In this document: positions 47,629 through 57,744 of the stretch, piece by piece
Position numbering within the stretch: position 1 is the stretch's first letter
How the letters are laid out: each line of letters begins with the position of its first letter
Source of the DNA: SZUA-22 sp963751695
GTDB taxonomy: Bacteria > Bacteroidota > Ignavibacteria > Ignavibacteriales > Melioribacteraceae
NCBI GenBank assembly: GCA_963751695.1
Contig: CAVVVP010000003.1
Location: 248,001 to 312,000 of the forward strand
Direction of reading: 5' to 3'
Length of the DNA stretch: 64,000 nt
Position numbers and translations under genes: made by a program
The notes under the pieces: model-generated
The model's input: only the letters and a program-made list of their open reading frames with translations
Told to the model about the DNA's origin: nothing
Databases searched by the model: none

Positions 47629-48623
47629 CTATGTTACTCCTTTAGAATAACACTCTTTGCAATAGATGTGTAAATGATCTGGAAAGTTATCTTTACTGAA
47701 TCCACTTCTTAAATTTTGATATGCTTCAGAATTCCAGAGTCCTTTCACATTTACGAAATCAAATACATTGCCAATTTGAAAATTCTTCTCATTACAACAT
47801 ACATTCAATTGACCATCCGAGCGGATTACCATTGAATGCCAGCCAATAACAATTAACACTCGCATTAAGTCTTTTTCTACTCCCCTCTATTCTTTCTTTT
47901 GCCATGATTTTACCACCATCATCATTAGGGAACTCATATGAATCAAATCCAAAGTTCATATAATTTTCTCTGACATATTCTTTTTCTTTTCTATTGTGAT
48001 CAAATACGATAAACTTCCATACTATCTTTGGCTTCTTTACACCCAATCTCTTTTTTGTTTCCGATAAACGCTTTACATTATCTAAGATTAAATTGAAATT
48101 GCCGCCGATCCTATATTTTGAATAGGTTTCTTCTGTAGCTCCATCTAATGATACGAATAGTTTGTCTAACCCGCTTTTAACTAATCTTTCTATTTTCTCA
48201 TCATTTAGTTTAATAGAGAAATTTGTCGGAAAACTTACCGAAATCCTATTCTCATGAAGATATTCTATACAGTCTAAAATTTCAGAGTTTAGAAAAGGCT
48301 CTCCTCTATGACTTAAGGACACCCAAATTAATTTCTTTTTAAGTGGTTCAATAATTTGCTTTAGCTTATTGAGAGTAAGATTATCTTTCAATGTAAATTT
48401 TTTATTTAAGTTTGGATTACTATGATGGCAGTGAGGACAATGTAGTTGGCAGAATGGTGTGGGCTCTATCTTTAGCACTACTAGGGGAACTTCTTAATTT
48501 TGCTTTTCTTAGATGTTTTTCTAAAAGACTTAATTGCAGATTATAAACTTTTCTGAGAGTAAGATATGGTAGGACTTCTGCGAAATGTCTTTTAATATGT
48601 CTAACTCTACTATACCAATGCAT
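47629..48623 (-). CDS. Radical SAM/SPASM protein (two frame changes)
   Basis: Three frames join into one protein of about 331 residues. The first (48420-48623) gives the N-terminus to KLRSS. The second (to about 47835) has LKIEPTPFCQLHCPHCHHSN with the Cx3Cx2C motif for the SAM-binding 4Fe-4S cluster. The third (47629-47865) is a SPASM-type tail with SMVIRSDGQLNVCCNEK and IYCKECYS, which would bind a second cluster. Adding one C at the C4 run (48484-48487) and removing one T near 47835 joins them. SPASM proteins often modify peptides or sugar chains. It is convergent with the GCS2-like gene. No precursor peptide is visible nearby. Confidence 0.75.
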
Positions 48624-48698
48624 TACAACCCTCTTTGTAATTAAAAACTTTATGAATGTTCTACTAGATTAAAATGTACTGCTTTATCAATACACCTC

Positions 48699-48714
48699 AG
48701 TGATGCAGATCACA
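48699..48714. promoter_or_regulatory. CRP/FNR-type palindrome upstream of the radical SAM gene
   Basis: AGTGA-TGCAGA-TCACA matches the CRP-type pattern TGTGA-N6-TCACA at nine of ten positions. It lies 76 bases upstream of the radical SAM start, in the promoter region. A closely similar site (TGTGA-TGCATC-TCACA) occurs at 57.5 kb upstream of the second GCS2-like gene, and both contain TGATGCA. Confidence 0.4.
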
Positions 48715-48785
48715 ATAAAATGCAAAATGTTTTCATATTTTGAAATATTACCCTCTTGCAAGTCTTGGTTCTGAAAATGATAGAA

Positions 48786-50956
48786 TTATTTCATCAATAT
48801 CATTTTCTTGGTTTTGCTATATCGTCCAGAACTCAGTTTGTATAAATATATACCACTTCCTAAATTTAGATCAGTGCTTGAAAATTCGGCTTTATGATAT
48901 CCAGCTTCTTGTTGTTCATTAACCAATGTGGCAACTAGTCTTCCTAGTATATCGAATACCTTAAGTGTAACATGTTTTTGTTTTGGTATTGAATATATAA
49001 TTGTTGTCGTTGGGTTAAATGGGTTTGGATAATTTTGTTCAAGTGAATAATCTGAAGGGAGTGTTTCATTGTTCTGAACACCAACAATAACAGATAGCAT
49101 CAGCATATCCACTTTCATTTCCACTCAAATCTACTGCTGATAATTTATAATAATTAACTACGGTTATTTCATAAGTATCAACATAAGTAGTATCATCTGT
49201 TGCAGCCAGAAGATTAGATTCGTTTGGTTCAAAATCTTCTGTCATTCCTCGGTAAATATTATAATGATCTAAGTCCTCTTCTGTATTCATATTCCAGCTT
49301 AGGTAAATACCACTAATTGCGTCCAATGGTACCCCAGTGAAATTTGTCGGCGTGGCCGGAGGAATTGTATCTACAAATCCCTTTTGAACAACATCTACTC
49401 TTATTATTAAGCCACCTCCAGATATATTTATGATTGCCCCTCTTGGATCATAAGAAGTATTTGTTGATTTAGCTTCAACACGGATTGTGTCATTATTTAT
49501 TCCGGTTCTCGGGATTACATCCAGCCATAATGAACTATTGAGAACACTCCACTCAGTATTAGAGGTAACATATATCTCCCCACTACTCCCTTCACTATAA
49601 TCTATTATTAAATTCTGTGGTGTAACACTCAAATATCCCCCAGCTGGAAATTGAGTTACTTTTACTAGTTCATTGAATATTCCTCCAGAAATGGTTACAA
49701 TTGTTTCCCTGGTTTCAATACCAGAAGGATTCTCCGATAAAGTTGTGAAGACTAAAAGAGTATCGCCAAATCCATCCGTTTGGGAAACACTTAGCCAATC
49801 AGCATCTTCAGCTACCGTCCAAGCAATATTTGATTCGACTGTAACCTCTACAATACTCTCCAGAAGCAGATGCTAATGCAACACTATCAGGTATCACTTC
49901 AAGTCTTTCATCCGCCGCAGATTGCTCTATAATAATAATATGGGATATATCAGCACCTGAAACCATTGCAGAATCAAATCTACTCTCTGTTGTTGATGGA
50001 TTTTCTGAAAGAGCTGCAACTGTGACCGTTTCATCATTCGATCCAGTGGTGGGGATCAATTCTAGCCATTCACTCTGTGTCGATGCCTCCCATGAGATGT
50101 TGGAACTAACTGAAATAAAGCCTGGGCTTGTTGAATCCTGACCAACCGTTATTGTGTCTGGAGATACTTCAAGATATGCTGGAGAGGCAAGTTGTACAAT
50201 TTCGACTTGTTGGCTTAAATCGTTTCCATTTACTGTAACTAACCCACTTCGATTACTAGTAGTTGGATTCGTTTGATTTGCAGTAACCGTTATACTGGCT
50301 GAATCTGAGCCATTAATTGGTGAAATACCTATCCAGCTTTGATCTGCAGATACAGCCCAATATAATATTTGAGTTAATTGAAAAATTCCACTGCTACCGA
50401 CACTTTCCCCTAGCAACAAAGTATCTGGGGCTACATCAAGCAAAGGAGAAATTGGACTTACTAAGTAGGTTATTGTAATCTTTACTTCAGTTAATTCTAG
50501 ATCGGTTGAAAAACAACCCACTCCATTAGCAGTTATTAATGTATCTAATATTGAACCGGTTATATTATCTTGGATTCTGAAACTAACCCCTTCGGTATCC
50601 CAGCAAAATGATAAACTGGAGGAACCTTCACCCAATTGATAACTTAATAAATGAATTGTTGAGAAACCTTCGTTTGATGGGGTAACATTTCCATACCTAT
50701 AATCTCTTAATGATGAAATAGTACCATCAGAAGGATATGGAAGAATTAACCGAGCATCAAATGCTCCTGCTGGAGGAAGAGGGGGTAGTTCTTCTTCTCC
50801 AAAGCCTGCGTCAAGGCTATCGGTAGCTAGAGGGTCAACTCCAGCACTTAGTTCAACCTGCGGATTTATTCCATCTGAAACAATAAATCTTACTTCAATT
50901 TGTTGACCTATCAGATAAGTCAGGGATAAAAGCCAAAATATTATTATTTTTTTCAT
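48786..50956 (-). CDS. T9SS-secreted BACON/FN3 surface protein (two frame changes)
   Basis: A protein of about 723 residues in three frames: 49808-50956, about 49066-49858, and 48786 to about 49100. Restoring one base near 49857 gives SASGESIVEVTVESNIAW, and one near 49098 links GYADA to SVIVGVQNNE. Domains in order: signal peptide (IIFWLLSLTYLIGQ); an N-terminal module with ELPPLPPAGAFDARLILP; four BACON-type beta domains of about 85 residues (each with LxVxPDxxxL and SWLxxxPxxG-like turns); an FN3 domain (GIYLSWNMNTEEDLDHYNIYRG); and a T9SS sorting domain (NYPNPFNPTTTIIYSIP ... KKMILMK). BACON domains are thought to bind glycans or mucin. It begins 10 bases after the preceding large T9SS gene, forming an operon. 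Confidence 0.78.
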
Positions 50957-50966
50957 TTTATCACCC

Positions 50967-53900
50967 CTACTTCATTATTATCATTTTCTTAACATCAGTA
51001 AAACTGCCTGTATCAAGTCTGTATAGATAAACTCCAGAAGAGAGATTTTCAGCATTAAACTCAACTTCATGGTAACCAGCTTCCATATGTTTGGTTAACC
51101 AACTCTCTCACATTTTCACCTAGTATATTGTAAATATCCAATTTTACATTGGAAGCTGTTGGCAGTGCAAATTTTATCTTTGTTGTAGGATTAAAAGGAT
51201 TCGGATAGTTCTGGAACAATGTATACTCAGTGGGAACTTCTGCTTCACTCACAACTTTACCTAAGATTTCAATTGTTTTAATCCCTTCATTCACAATTAT
51301 TATCTCATCTCCATCTAACACTACTTCATTGATTAAAGAACCTCCGACCTTATCCCTTATCGTTGCCTCTATTCCTTCAACTCTAATTCTAATTGGATAA
51401 GTGGCAGATGATATTTGAATATCCTTACCATTTACTGATATGTCTTCCAACATTCTACCAGTTTCATATCTTACATCAAAGGCTCCCGGAGGAGGTATTG
51501 GTGGAAGCACAAAGTAATTAAGACTATCAATAAATTCAGAGGCATACAGGATGACTTGCTCTCTCATTACTGTCAGTTACTATTATTTTACCCCACTCTT
51601 CATCTATTACCGCTAAAGGCTTCACTGTTTCTTTGGCCAAGCTGCTCAGCTATATCCAACTCTCCATCTTCACTTACCTTTATCCAGTAGCCTTTTCCTG
51701 CCTCAAGAATTGTTGAGGAAATATAACCGTTATCATATCCGAAATAACTTGAAGAATTAATTCCGCTTGGTGAATAGATTATGTTATTAACGTCAATGTC
51801 ATTATGATAAACACCAATCATATTCCAGCCAGCATTTACGGGTATTGTGCTTGAAAGAGCTTTTCCACAAATTTCAAATTGTTCCTCGCCATCAAACTTC
51901 AGCCAATATCCTTTCCCATTTAACAATTCCGTTTCTTTAAAATAAACTCCGTCAAAATTGTAAGCACTTGAAATAGAAGAAGAGAAGAGTATGTCTTTAT
52001 TCATATCTTCAGCTAATACAGGAACTGAAACAATATTCCAATCATCGACTACTTCTACAGAGTCGCAGAGAGCAACAGCATATTCAACTAGAAGAGTATT
52101 TATACCAATATTGGAAAGTTCATAACTATTCTGAGCATTCATATCAACATTAACAACAGTTCCATTACTGCATCTGTTAATCTGAATGAACCTTCCGGTA
52201 AGGCTGCTTGAGACCAATTGAAGGTTATTGGGTATCCACTCGAACTTGGTTGAAAGCTGCATCTCCAAACACTGTGCTATTGGTTGAGTTTCTATAATCT
52301 ATTGTCGATGCATCTGAAGGTTCAACTGGCAGTATGAACCTTGCATCCACAGCTCCGGTTGGCGGTGGTGGCGGAAGAGATTCTTCTCCAAGCGAACTAT
52401 CAATGCTGTCTGTCGCATTTGAGTTTAACCCAAATGATATAGTTCTATTGATTCCACCATTATCTGTAAGAAGCAAATCTGCAGTCCATGACCCGTCATA
52501 AGGGTAATACCCGCTTATAGCAAATTCACCGAAATCATTCAATTCCTTAATAATTTTAAAATATTCAACAGTTTCAACTGTCTTACCCATTTCTGTAACC
52601 TTTTCCCACGGTGCTGTATTGTCGGGTCGGTAAAGAACTTCGCAGCTGTCAATATTTAAACCTTCCATTGAAGATAGGTCAAGCATAAGATGATATGTAA
52701 AATTACTTAAGCCCGATTTTTCTAATGACCAATACTTGTCACCTCTAATGTGCTCGATACCGGTTGGTAATGAGCCGACTACTGAAGGATTGCTGGGAGT
52801 ACTTGCCAGCAATCTGCCTTGATTACCATTGTATGCAATAAAATTAACAATAGCACCGGTATTCCCAAGTTCATACGCACCGGTTTGAGACGTTTCTATG
52901 ACGGGGTTTACTATTGTATCTCTCAAAACAGCTAATTGAGTATAGTTTTCCTTTACTACAGATGCACTAAAAACTTCTGGAATATAAACAATAGGGAGAG
53001 GATTACCACTGCAATCAAGATTTCCTAATAAGGTACTATTTGATATGTCTAATCCTGTAATTCCATTGATAATAGATTCCTCTAAGAATCTAGTGAGCTG
53101 AGTATTATTTGTTAAACCGTCCTGGTTAGAGCCTAGCCACAATTCTTTAAATGAAGTTGCACCCTCCTTGGCTTCCTGTGACGCAATGCTCAAATACTCC
53201 AAAGAAATATAGTTCGCTAAATCTAATGAATTTAAAAGGGTAGCTCTTCCAATCCATCCGAGAACTAAAGTTTTTAGGTTTAAAGGATTTGAAACGTAAA
53301 ACTCCTCAAATTCACTTGCAAAATTTATATTAATTTCACTAATAGATGGACAATTTTCCAGTATCAATGATTTCATATTATAAGACTTAGAATCTATATT
53401 TTCTAAATTCGGACAGTTCACAAACTTTAGATGACCAACCCACCCATCATCAGCTTGTCCGAATTGATTAATTTTTTCACAATTCTCAATAAGAACTGAA
53501 TCAACGCTGATTTCACCTACACTTGAAATGCTTAAATTATTACAATTTGAAATGTCCAAAATTTGGATCGAACACGAATGATGATTAAATTCTATTCTTT
53601 CCAAAATTTGACAATTATCTATTTCTATGTTTTCAAAACGTCCCATTAAAAATATAACGGAACTAAAGTAGGCAAGATTGTCTATATACAATGAAGTAGA
53701 ATCGTAACCATCACCATACAGGTTTAAATAAACTAAATATTTGAACTTTTCCAGACCAGATAAATCTGTTATAGTAGGACCGCCAAATGCTAGTCCAGCA
53801 GTAATTGTTATACTATCTACTAGCGTAAGGTCGGGGACTGTAATTGTCCCATCTCCATTATCAGATATTCCATAAGCATGCTCTGTTACAAATATTTCTC

Positions 53901-56007
53901 TTAATCCATCATCCGGTACAGCAATAATAGTTGGAGTAAAGAAATTCATTTTTGTAATAAAAGCATCAAAACTGCCTCCATTGTAAGTTTCATTATAGGC
54001 ACCAGATGTAACTGGGAAATCTGATGATTCGGTATATCCGCTTACATAGCTTGTATTATTTGTATCTACAGCTAAACCGTAGGCTCTATCTGCTCCGCTC
54101 CCACCTAAATAGGAAGAATAAAGCAAATCCTCACCATATTTGCCTAATCTTATTCCAACAGCATCATACGCACCGCCATTATATGTTGCATCATCGGCAT
54201 TGCTTGTAATAGGAAAACTTGTTGATGAAGTAAAGCCAACTATATAAGCAAATCCAAGTTCATCAACTTTAATATTATTAGCTTTTTCATACGCCCCACC
54301 CCCAATATAGGTTGAGTAAACAAGGCTATCTCCGTCAGTAAAAACTTTTGTTGCAAAAATGTCAAAAGATCCGCCAGTATAACTATTGTCGAAAACATCT
54401 TCCGTGGTTGGAAAATCTTGTGAGGCAGTTAACCCAGTTAAATAGGCATTCCCGTCTCTATCAACATCGACACACTGTGTATGGTCATATTCGCTTCCTC
54501 CGATATAAGTTGAGTAAATTAAACTACTGCCGTCTGAAGTTAATTTTGTGAGTAAAATATCTCTGTTGCCGTTATAGCTTTCATCATATGCGCCACTTGT
54601 AACCGGGTAGTTGCTTGATTCAGTACTTCCGGTTAAGTATGCTTCCCCAATGTCATCAGCAACAATTTTATTTGCAACATCATCTGCAGTACCTCCAATA
54701 AAGGTTGAATAAATAAGAGCAGTCCCGCTTGAGTTTAATTTTACAGCGATTACATCATTTGTTCCACCACTATAAGTCTGATCATATGCTCCACTGGTTG
54801 TAGGAAAGTCAGTAGAGCTAGTATGTCCGCTGACAAACATATTACCACTTAAATCTAAATCAATCCCAAATGCGTAATCATCATTGGCGCCTCCAATGAA
54901 TGTCGAATAAACTAATGCTGAGCCAGTTGGATTAAGCTTAGTAATAACTATATCATATGCACCGCCATTGTAAATTCTGTCATATGCCCCAATTGTTGTG
55001 GGGTAATCCGTTGATGATGTATATCCAGACATATAAGCATTGCCATTTTCATCAACTTGAATGTCATAGCCAATTTCATCTCCACTTCCCCCAATGTATG
55101 TTGAGTAAATTAATCCACTACCATCAGCATTGAGTTTTGAAATAAAAGCGTCGTAACTGCCTCCGTTTATAGATTCGCTGTAAGCACCAGTCGTGGTGGG
55201 GTAATCAGCTGAAAAAGTTCTTCCAGTGATGTATGAATTTCCATCTGAATCTATTGCGAGTGCATTTGAGTAGTCAGCTCCAGATCCTCCAATGAATGTT
55301 GAGTAGATTATTGGATCAATAATGAGTTCTTTAGATTTATCATAATCTATTATTTCAAATCCAATTATGTTTTTGCTTTTCTGAACAAATCGACATGCTA
55401 CTTCACCATCTTCTTGATATGCTAGGATATCTTTATGGATTACTTTTCCAATTGAAATATCAATTTCCATTTCACCAGAACTTAATACCGCTAATTCAGT
55501 ATTGCCCTCAAAAAATAGTCCAATATCGAAAACATCACTTCCAGGCTCCAAAATAAAATCATACCTAAGAAATCCTTCATCGAAATAATATCTTATGTTG
55601 ATTCCGTCATAGAGATCCTCAACCAATATCTCAGAGTAAAGAGAAACATTCTCAATCCAGAATCCCTCATTACCGATTATATAATTGTGATGAGAGTTGA
55701 TCTTTCTTTGAGGAAAAAACTTCTGTGTTGATCCAGAATCACTTATTACAGTCTTAACAACATGACCTTCCGTTTTTATTAATTCTTCATCATCAATCTT
55801 TGAGAGATAGTAGTCATACACAATTCCTTCGTTGGTGATCCACGCATCCATTCCTCCAATTCGAGCAAGATACTTTACTTCATCAGGCCATTGACCTTGG
55901 TTTTCTATAAAGTAATTATTTGAAGGGATTAGACTAGATGTAGTTAAATCTGAGTTTGCAAAAACAAAATTTACAAACATTATGGTGACAAGAATAAAAA
56001 TTCTCAT
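50967..56007 (-). CDS. Giant T9SS-secreted SBBP beta-propeller protein (five frame changes)
   Basis: A protein of about 1680 residues. The first piece (52225-56007, 1260 codons) is intact and holds a signal peptide (ILVTIMFVNFVFANSD), a DUF7948-like domain (FIENQGQWPDEVKYLARIGG), seven SBBP repeats of about 65 residues (each Y-S-T-F/Y-I-G-G ... TSGAYD), a leucine-rich-like region (about 53.2-53.9 kb) and a module with ESLPPPPPTGAVDARFILP. Later pieces (51600-52268, 51067-51567 and a tail to the TAG at 50967) add a second such module (LPPIPPPGAFDVRY) and a T9SS sorting domain (NYPNPFNPTTKIKFALP ... KKMIIMK). Single-base changes near 52254, 52165, 51633, 51562 and 51091 join the pieces. Likely a cell-surface adhesion or binding protein. 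Confidence 0.8.
53950..55320 (-). repeat. Seven tandem SBBP-encoding repeats (about 195 bp each)
   Basis: Within the SBBP gene, a unit of 191-205 bp recurs seven times. It is recognisable on the plus strand by CCAATGAATGTTGAGTA-like blocks near 55289, 55091, 54893, 54698, 54507, 54302 and 54110. Each unit encodes one propeller-type SBBP repeat. Repeats of this kind are prone to recombination and to assembly collapse, so the true copy number may differ. Confidence 0.8.
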
Positions 56008-56251
56008 AACACCCTCTGGTTGTTGTTTGTCTATTTAATATATCTAATTCTCAAGTAACGAATAGACTGCAGCATAGATTAAACTTAGCTAATTTATTAG
56101 TAGATTTCAAACAACAAAATGTCTTGTTTTGTACTATGATTAAAGACATTACAAGATTGATTCTCCAATTTCTAAGTTTATTTCTTCAAATATGGCACCC
56201 AATTATATACTGAATAAGAGGTCGGATTACATTTAGCTTTTAGAAATTAAT

Positions 56252-57271
56252 TTAGATGTAAATGTACCTGTTTGAAATTGAATCAACTATATTATTTGTT
56301 CTTCTAAAGTCTTGTTTCATTTTAACCGCGTAGGAATCATTTGAATCAATCATCATGCGTAGTGAGTCCAAATACACTAAATTATCTTTTGGGTAATTTT
56401 TTATTTCCTCTATAATCTCCATGATACCGTTTTTTATTATCTTGCTAGAAAACCCTTCTATGCATGATAATTCTACAAGCGTTAGATCTTGTTTTTTTGA
56501 TCTACCCTTTAATTCATTTTCAAGTATTATTGCCTTAATAAGTAGGAGCAAAGATTTTAATAAGTCCAAATCTCCAATTGCATCAAATCCTCTGAACTGA
56601 ATTGTATCAACATTATTTCTTTTGCGAAGAGATACGAGCTGTTTGTTTATGTAGTTCCTATAGCACAGCCCACCAAAGAGATTATTATTGCAAAATGGCG
56701 AAGAAAAGCTAAAGGGAATGATATATGGTGAATAAAAGTATAATTTTTCAAGGATATCTTTTAGATCCATTTTGTTCTCAAAAGAAATATTTAAATGCAT
56801 ACCATGCGTTACCATAGATTTTTTTGCTATGCTTAATTCTTTCTTGCTTCTTTTTCCATGTGGTTCATCTTCGAAATATTTCTGCGCACTTTCCTTGTCT
56901 TGAAAAGGATTATAGCTCACAAGAAGAGGGCTTAGGCCAACAGAAGAAGTTAGCTCTGACATAGTTTTAAATGAAGCAGTAAAATTATCCAGAATTTCAT
57001 TTACTTCTTCAAAAGGAGGAGTTCTTATTTCTAATCCCTTTGGAATAGTTTCTAAAATATTATTATCTAAATCATATTTTTCAAACCCTTCGATGTAACA
57101 TCTTTTAGGTTTAGTTTCTAATGATTTGCACTCAAATATTTTTTCATCTTCTTTGAAAGCAGGAAACTCATCAACAATTTGTTTGAAAGAATTATACGAG
57201 GAGTTTGTAAAGTCAATATAATTATTAGAAGAATCTTTAAATACAAATTCGTGTTCAATTCCAATTTTCAA
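56252..57271 (-). CDS. GCS2-like carboxylate-amine ligase (paralogue of the 46.4-kb gene)
   Basis: A 339-residue protein that aligns along its whole length with the product at 46441-47472, at an eye estimate of roughly half identical residues. Conserved blocks include IGIEHEFVFKDSS, ECKSLETKPKRCYIEGFEKYD, ETIPKGLEIRTPPFEE, SPYIIPFSFSSPF, GLCYRNYINKQLVSLRKRN and FRGFDAIGD. The same GCS2-family reading applies: metal-binding IEHE at the start and an amine-ligase fold. The start is a TTG with AAGGGA upstream. Unlike its paralogue, it has no GNAT gene beside it. A CRP-like palindrome lies about 240 bases upstream, in the region shared with the divergent serine hydrolase gene. Confidence 0.72.
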   Translation of the reverse strand: MKIGIEHEFVFKDSSNNYIDFTNSSYNSFKQIVDEFPAFKEDEKIFECKSLETKPKRCYIEGFEKYDLDNNILETIPKGLEIRTPPFEEVNEILDNFTASFKTMSELTSSVGLSPLLVSYNPFQDKESAQKYFEDEPHGKRSKKELSIAKKSMVTHGMHLNISFENKMDLKDILEKLYFYSPYIIPFSFSSPFCNNNLFGGLCYRNYINKQLVSLRKRNNVDTIQFRGFDAIGDLDLLKSLLLLIKAIILENELKGRSKKQDLTLVELSCIEGFSSKIIKNGIMEIIEEIKNYPKDNLVYLDSLRMMIDSNDSYAVKMKQDFRRTNNIVDSISNRYIYI

Positions 57272-57507
57272 TATTGTCTTTCCCTTCAGAATATTAAATT
57301 AAAAATTCACCTTACGTCAAACGACTTAAAGTCTTATAGTAGGGTTAAAAATAAGCATATTCTTCTTTTTAGACACCATAGTAATAATTAAAAAGTCAAT
57401 TCCGCAGATATTCAGTATCGGCACAAAACCATTTATCTTTTTAATTATCAAACATAGTACCCACATATTTGTATTAACTATGGGATTGAATTTTTATACT
57501 AAGCTAC

Positions 57508-57525
57508 TTGTGATGCATCTCACAA
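57508..57525. promoter_or_regulatory. CRP/FNR-type palindromic operator
   Basis: TTGTGATGCATCTCACAA has perfect six-base arms (TTGTGA/TCACAA) and fits the CRP consensus TGTGA-N6-TCACA exactly. It ends 14 bases before a TTGACT element on the plus strand, a good distance for an activator. It may serve the possible small RNA, the serine hydrolase gene or the divergent GCS2-like gene. Confidence 0.55.
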
Positions 57526-57539
57526 CTAGATTTGATATG

Positions 57540-57621
57540 TTGACTTATATTTAGAATGACAATACGAACAATCTTTTATTAAGGTGAGAAGAACTTGGCT
57601 GGGACTTCTCGCCTTTTTTAT
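57540..57621 (+). ncRNA. Possible small RNA transcription unit (promoter plus terminator, no ORF)
   Basis: TTGACT at 57540-57545 and TACGAA 17 bases later resemble a sigma-70-type promoter, directly downstream of the CRP-like palindrome. Only about 50 bases on, a rho-independent terminator ends the unit. No plus-strand gene lies upstream for this terminator to serve, because both flanking genes are transcribed away from it. A short RNA or an attenuated leader of the serine hydrolase gene (start 124 bases on) would explain it. No known RNA family is recognised. Confidence 0.28.
57581..57620 (+). terminator. Rho-independent terminator without an obvious upstream gene
   Basis: AAGGTGAGAAG and CTTCTCGCCTT pair (one G-T) around an ACTTGGCTGGGA loop, followed by TTTTTTATTTTAT. 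Orientation is plus strand. It lies between divergent genes and 125 bases before the serine hydrolase, so it ends either a short RNA or a prematurely terminated leader. Confidence 0.75.
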
Positions 57622-57744
57622 TTTATATCTTCCTGGATATAATCATTGGGAATCATTAAGTTAAGAAATATATACTGGCTAATTTGAAGATGTATTGTTC
57701 CTCATGGATATTAATATAATCTCAATTCAATGCGAGGTGTTATT

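Larger units (their letters stand above)
57272..57744. other. 473-base divergent intergenic region
   Basis: The stretch separates the GCS2-like paralogue from the serine hydrolase gene. It contains a near-perfect CRP-type palindrome (57508-57525), a possible promoter (TTGACT, 17 bases, TACGAA) and a terminator hairpin on the plus strand (57581-57620). No protein-coding frame is convincing. The first 230 bases show nothing I can name. Confidence 0.6.

Noticed and set aside
53950..55320. Regularly spaced repeats that could be mistaken for a CRISPR array or satellite
   Set aside because: The unit is about 195 bp, stays in frame and encodes SBBP repeats of a secreted protein; spacer-like unique sequences of CRISPR size are absent.
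56100..56130. ACAAAA/TTTTGT inverted repeat upstream of the SBBP gene
   Set aside because: Short and A/T-rich with imperfect flanks; not better than expected by chance.
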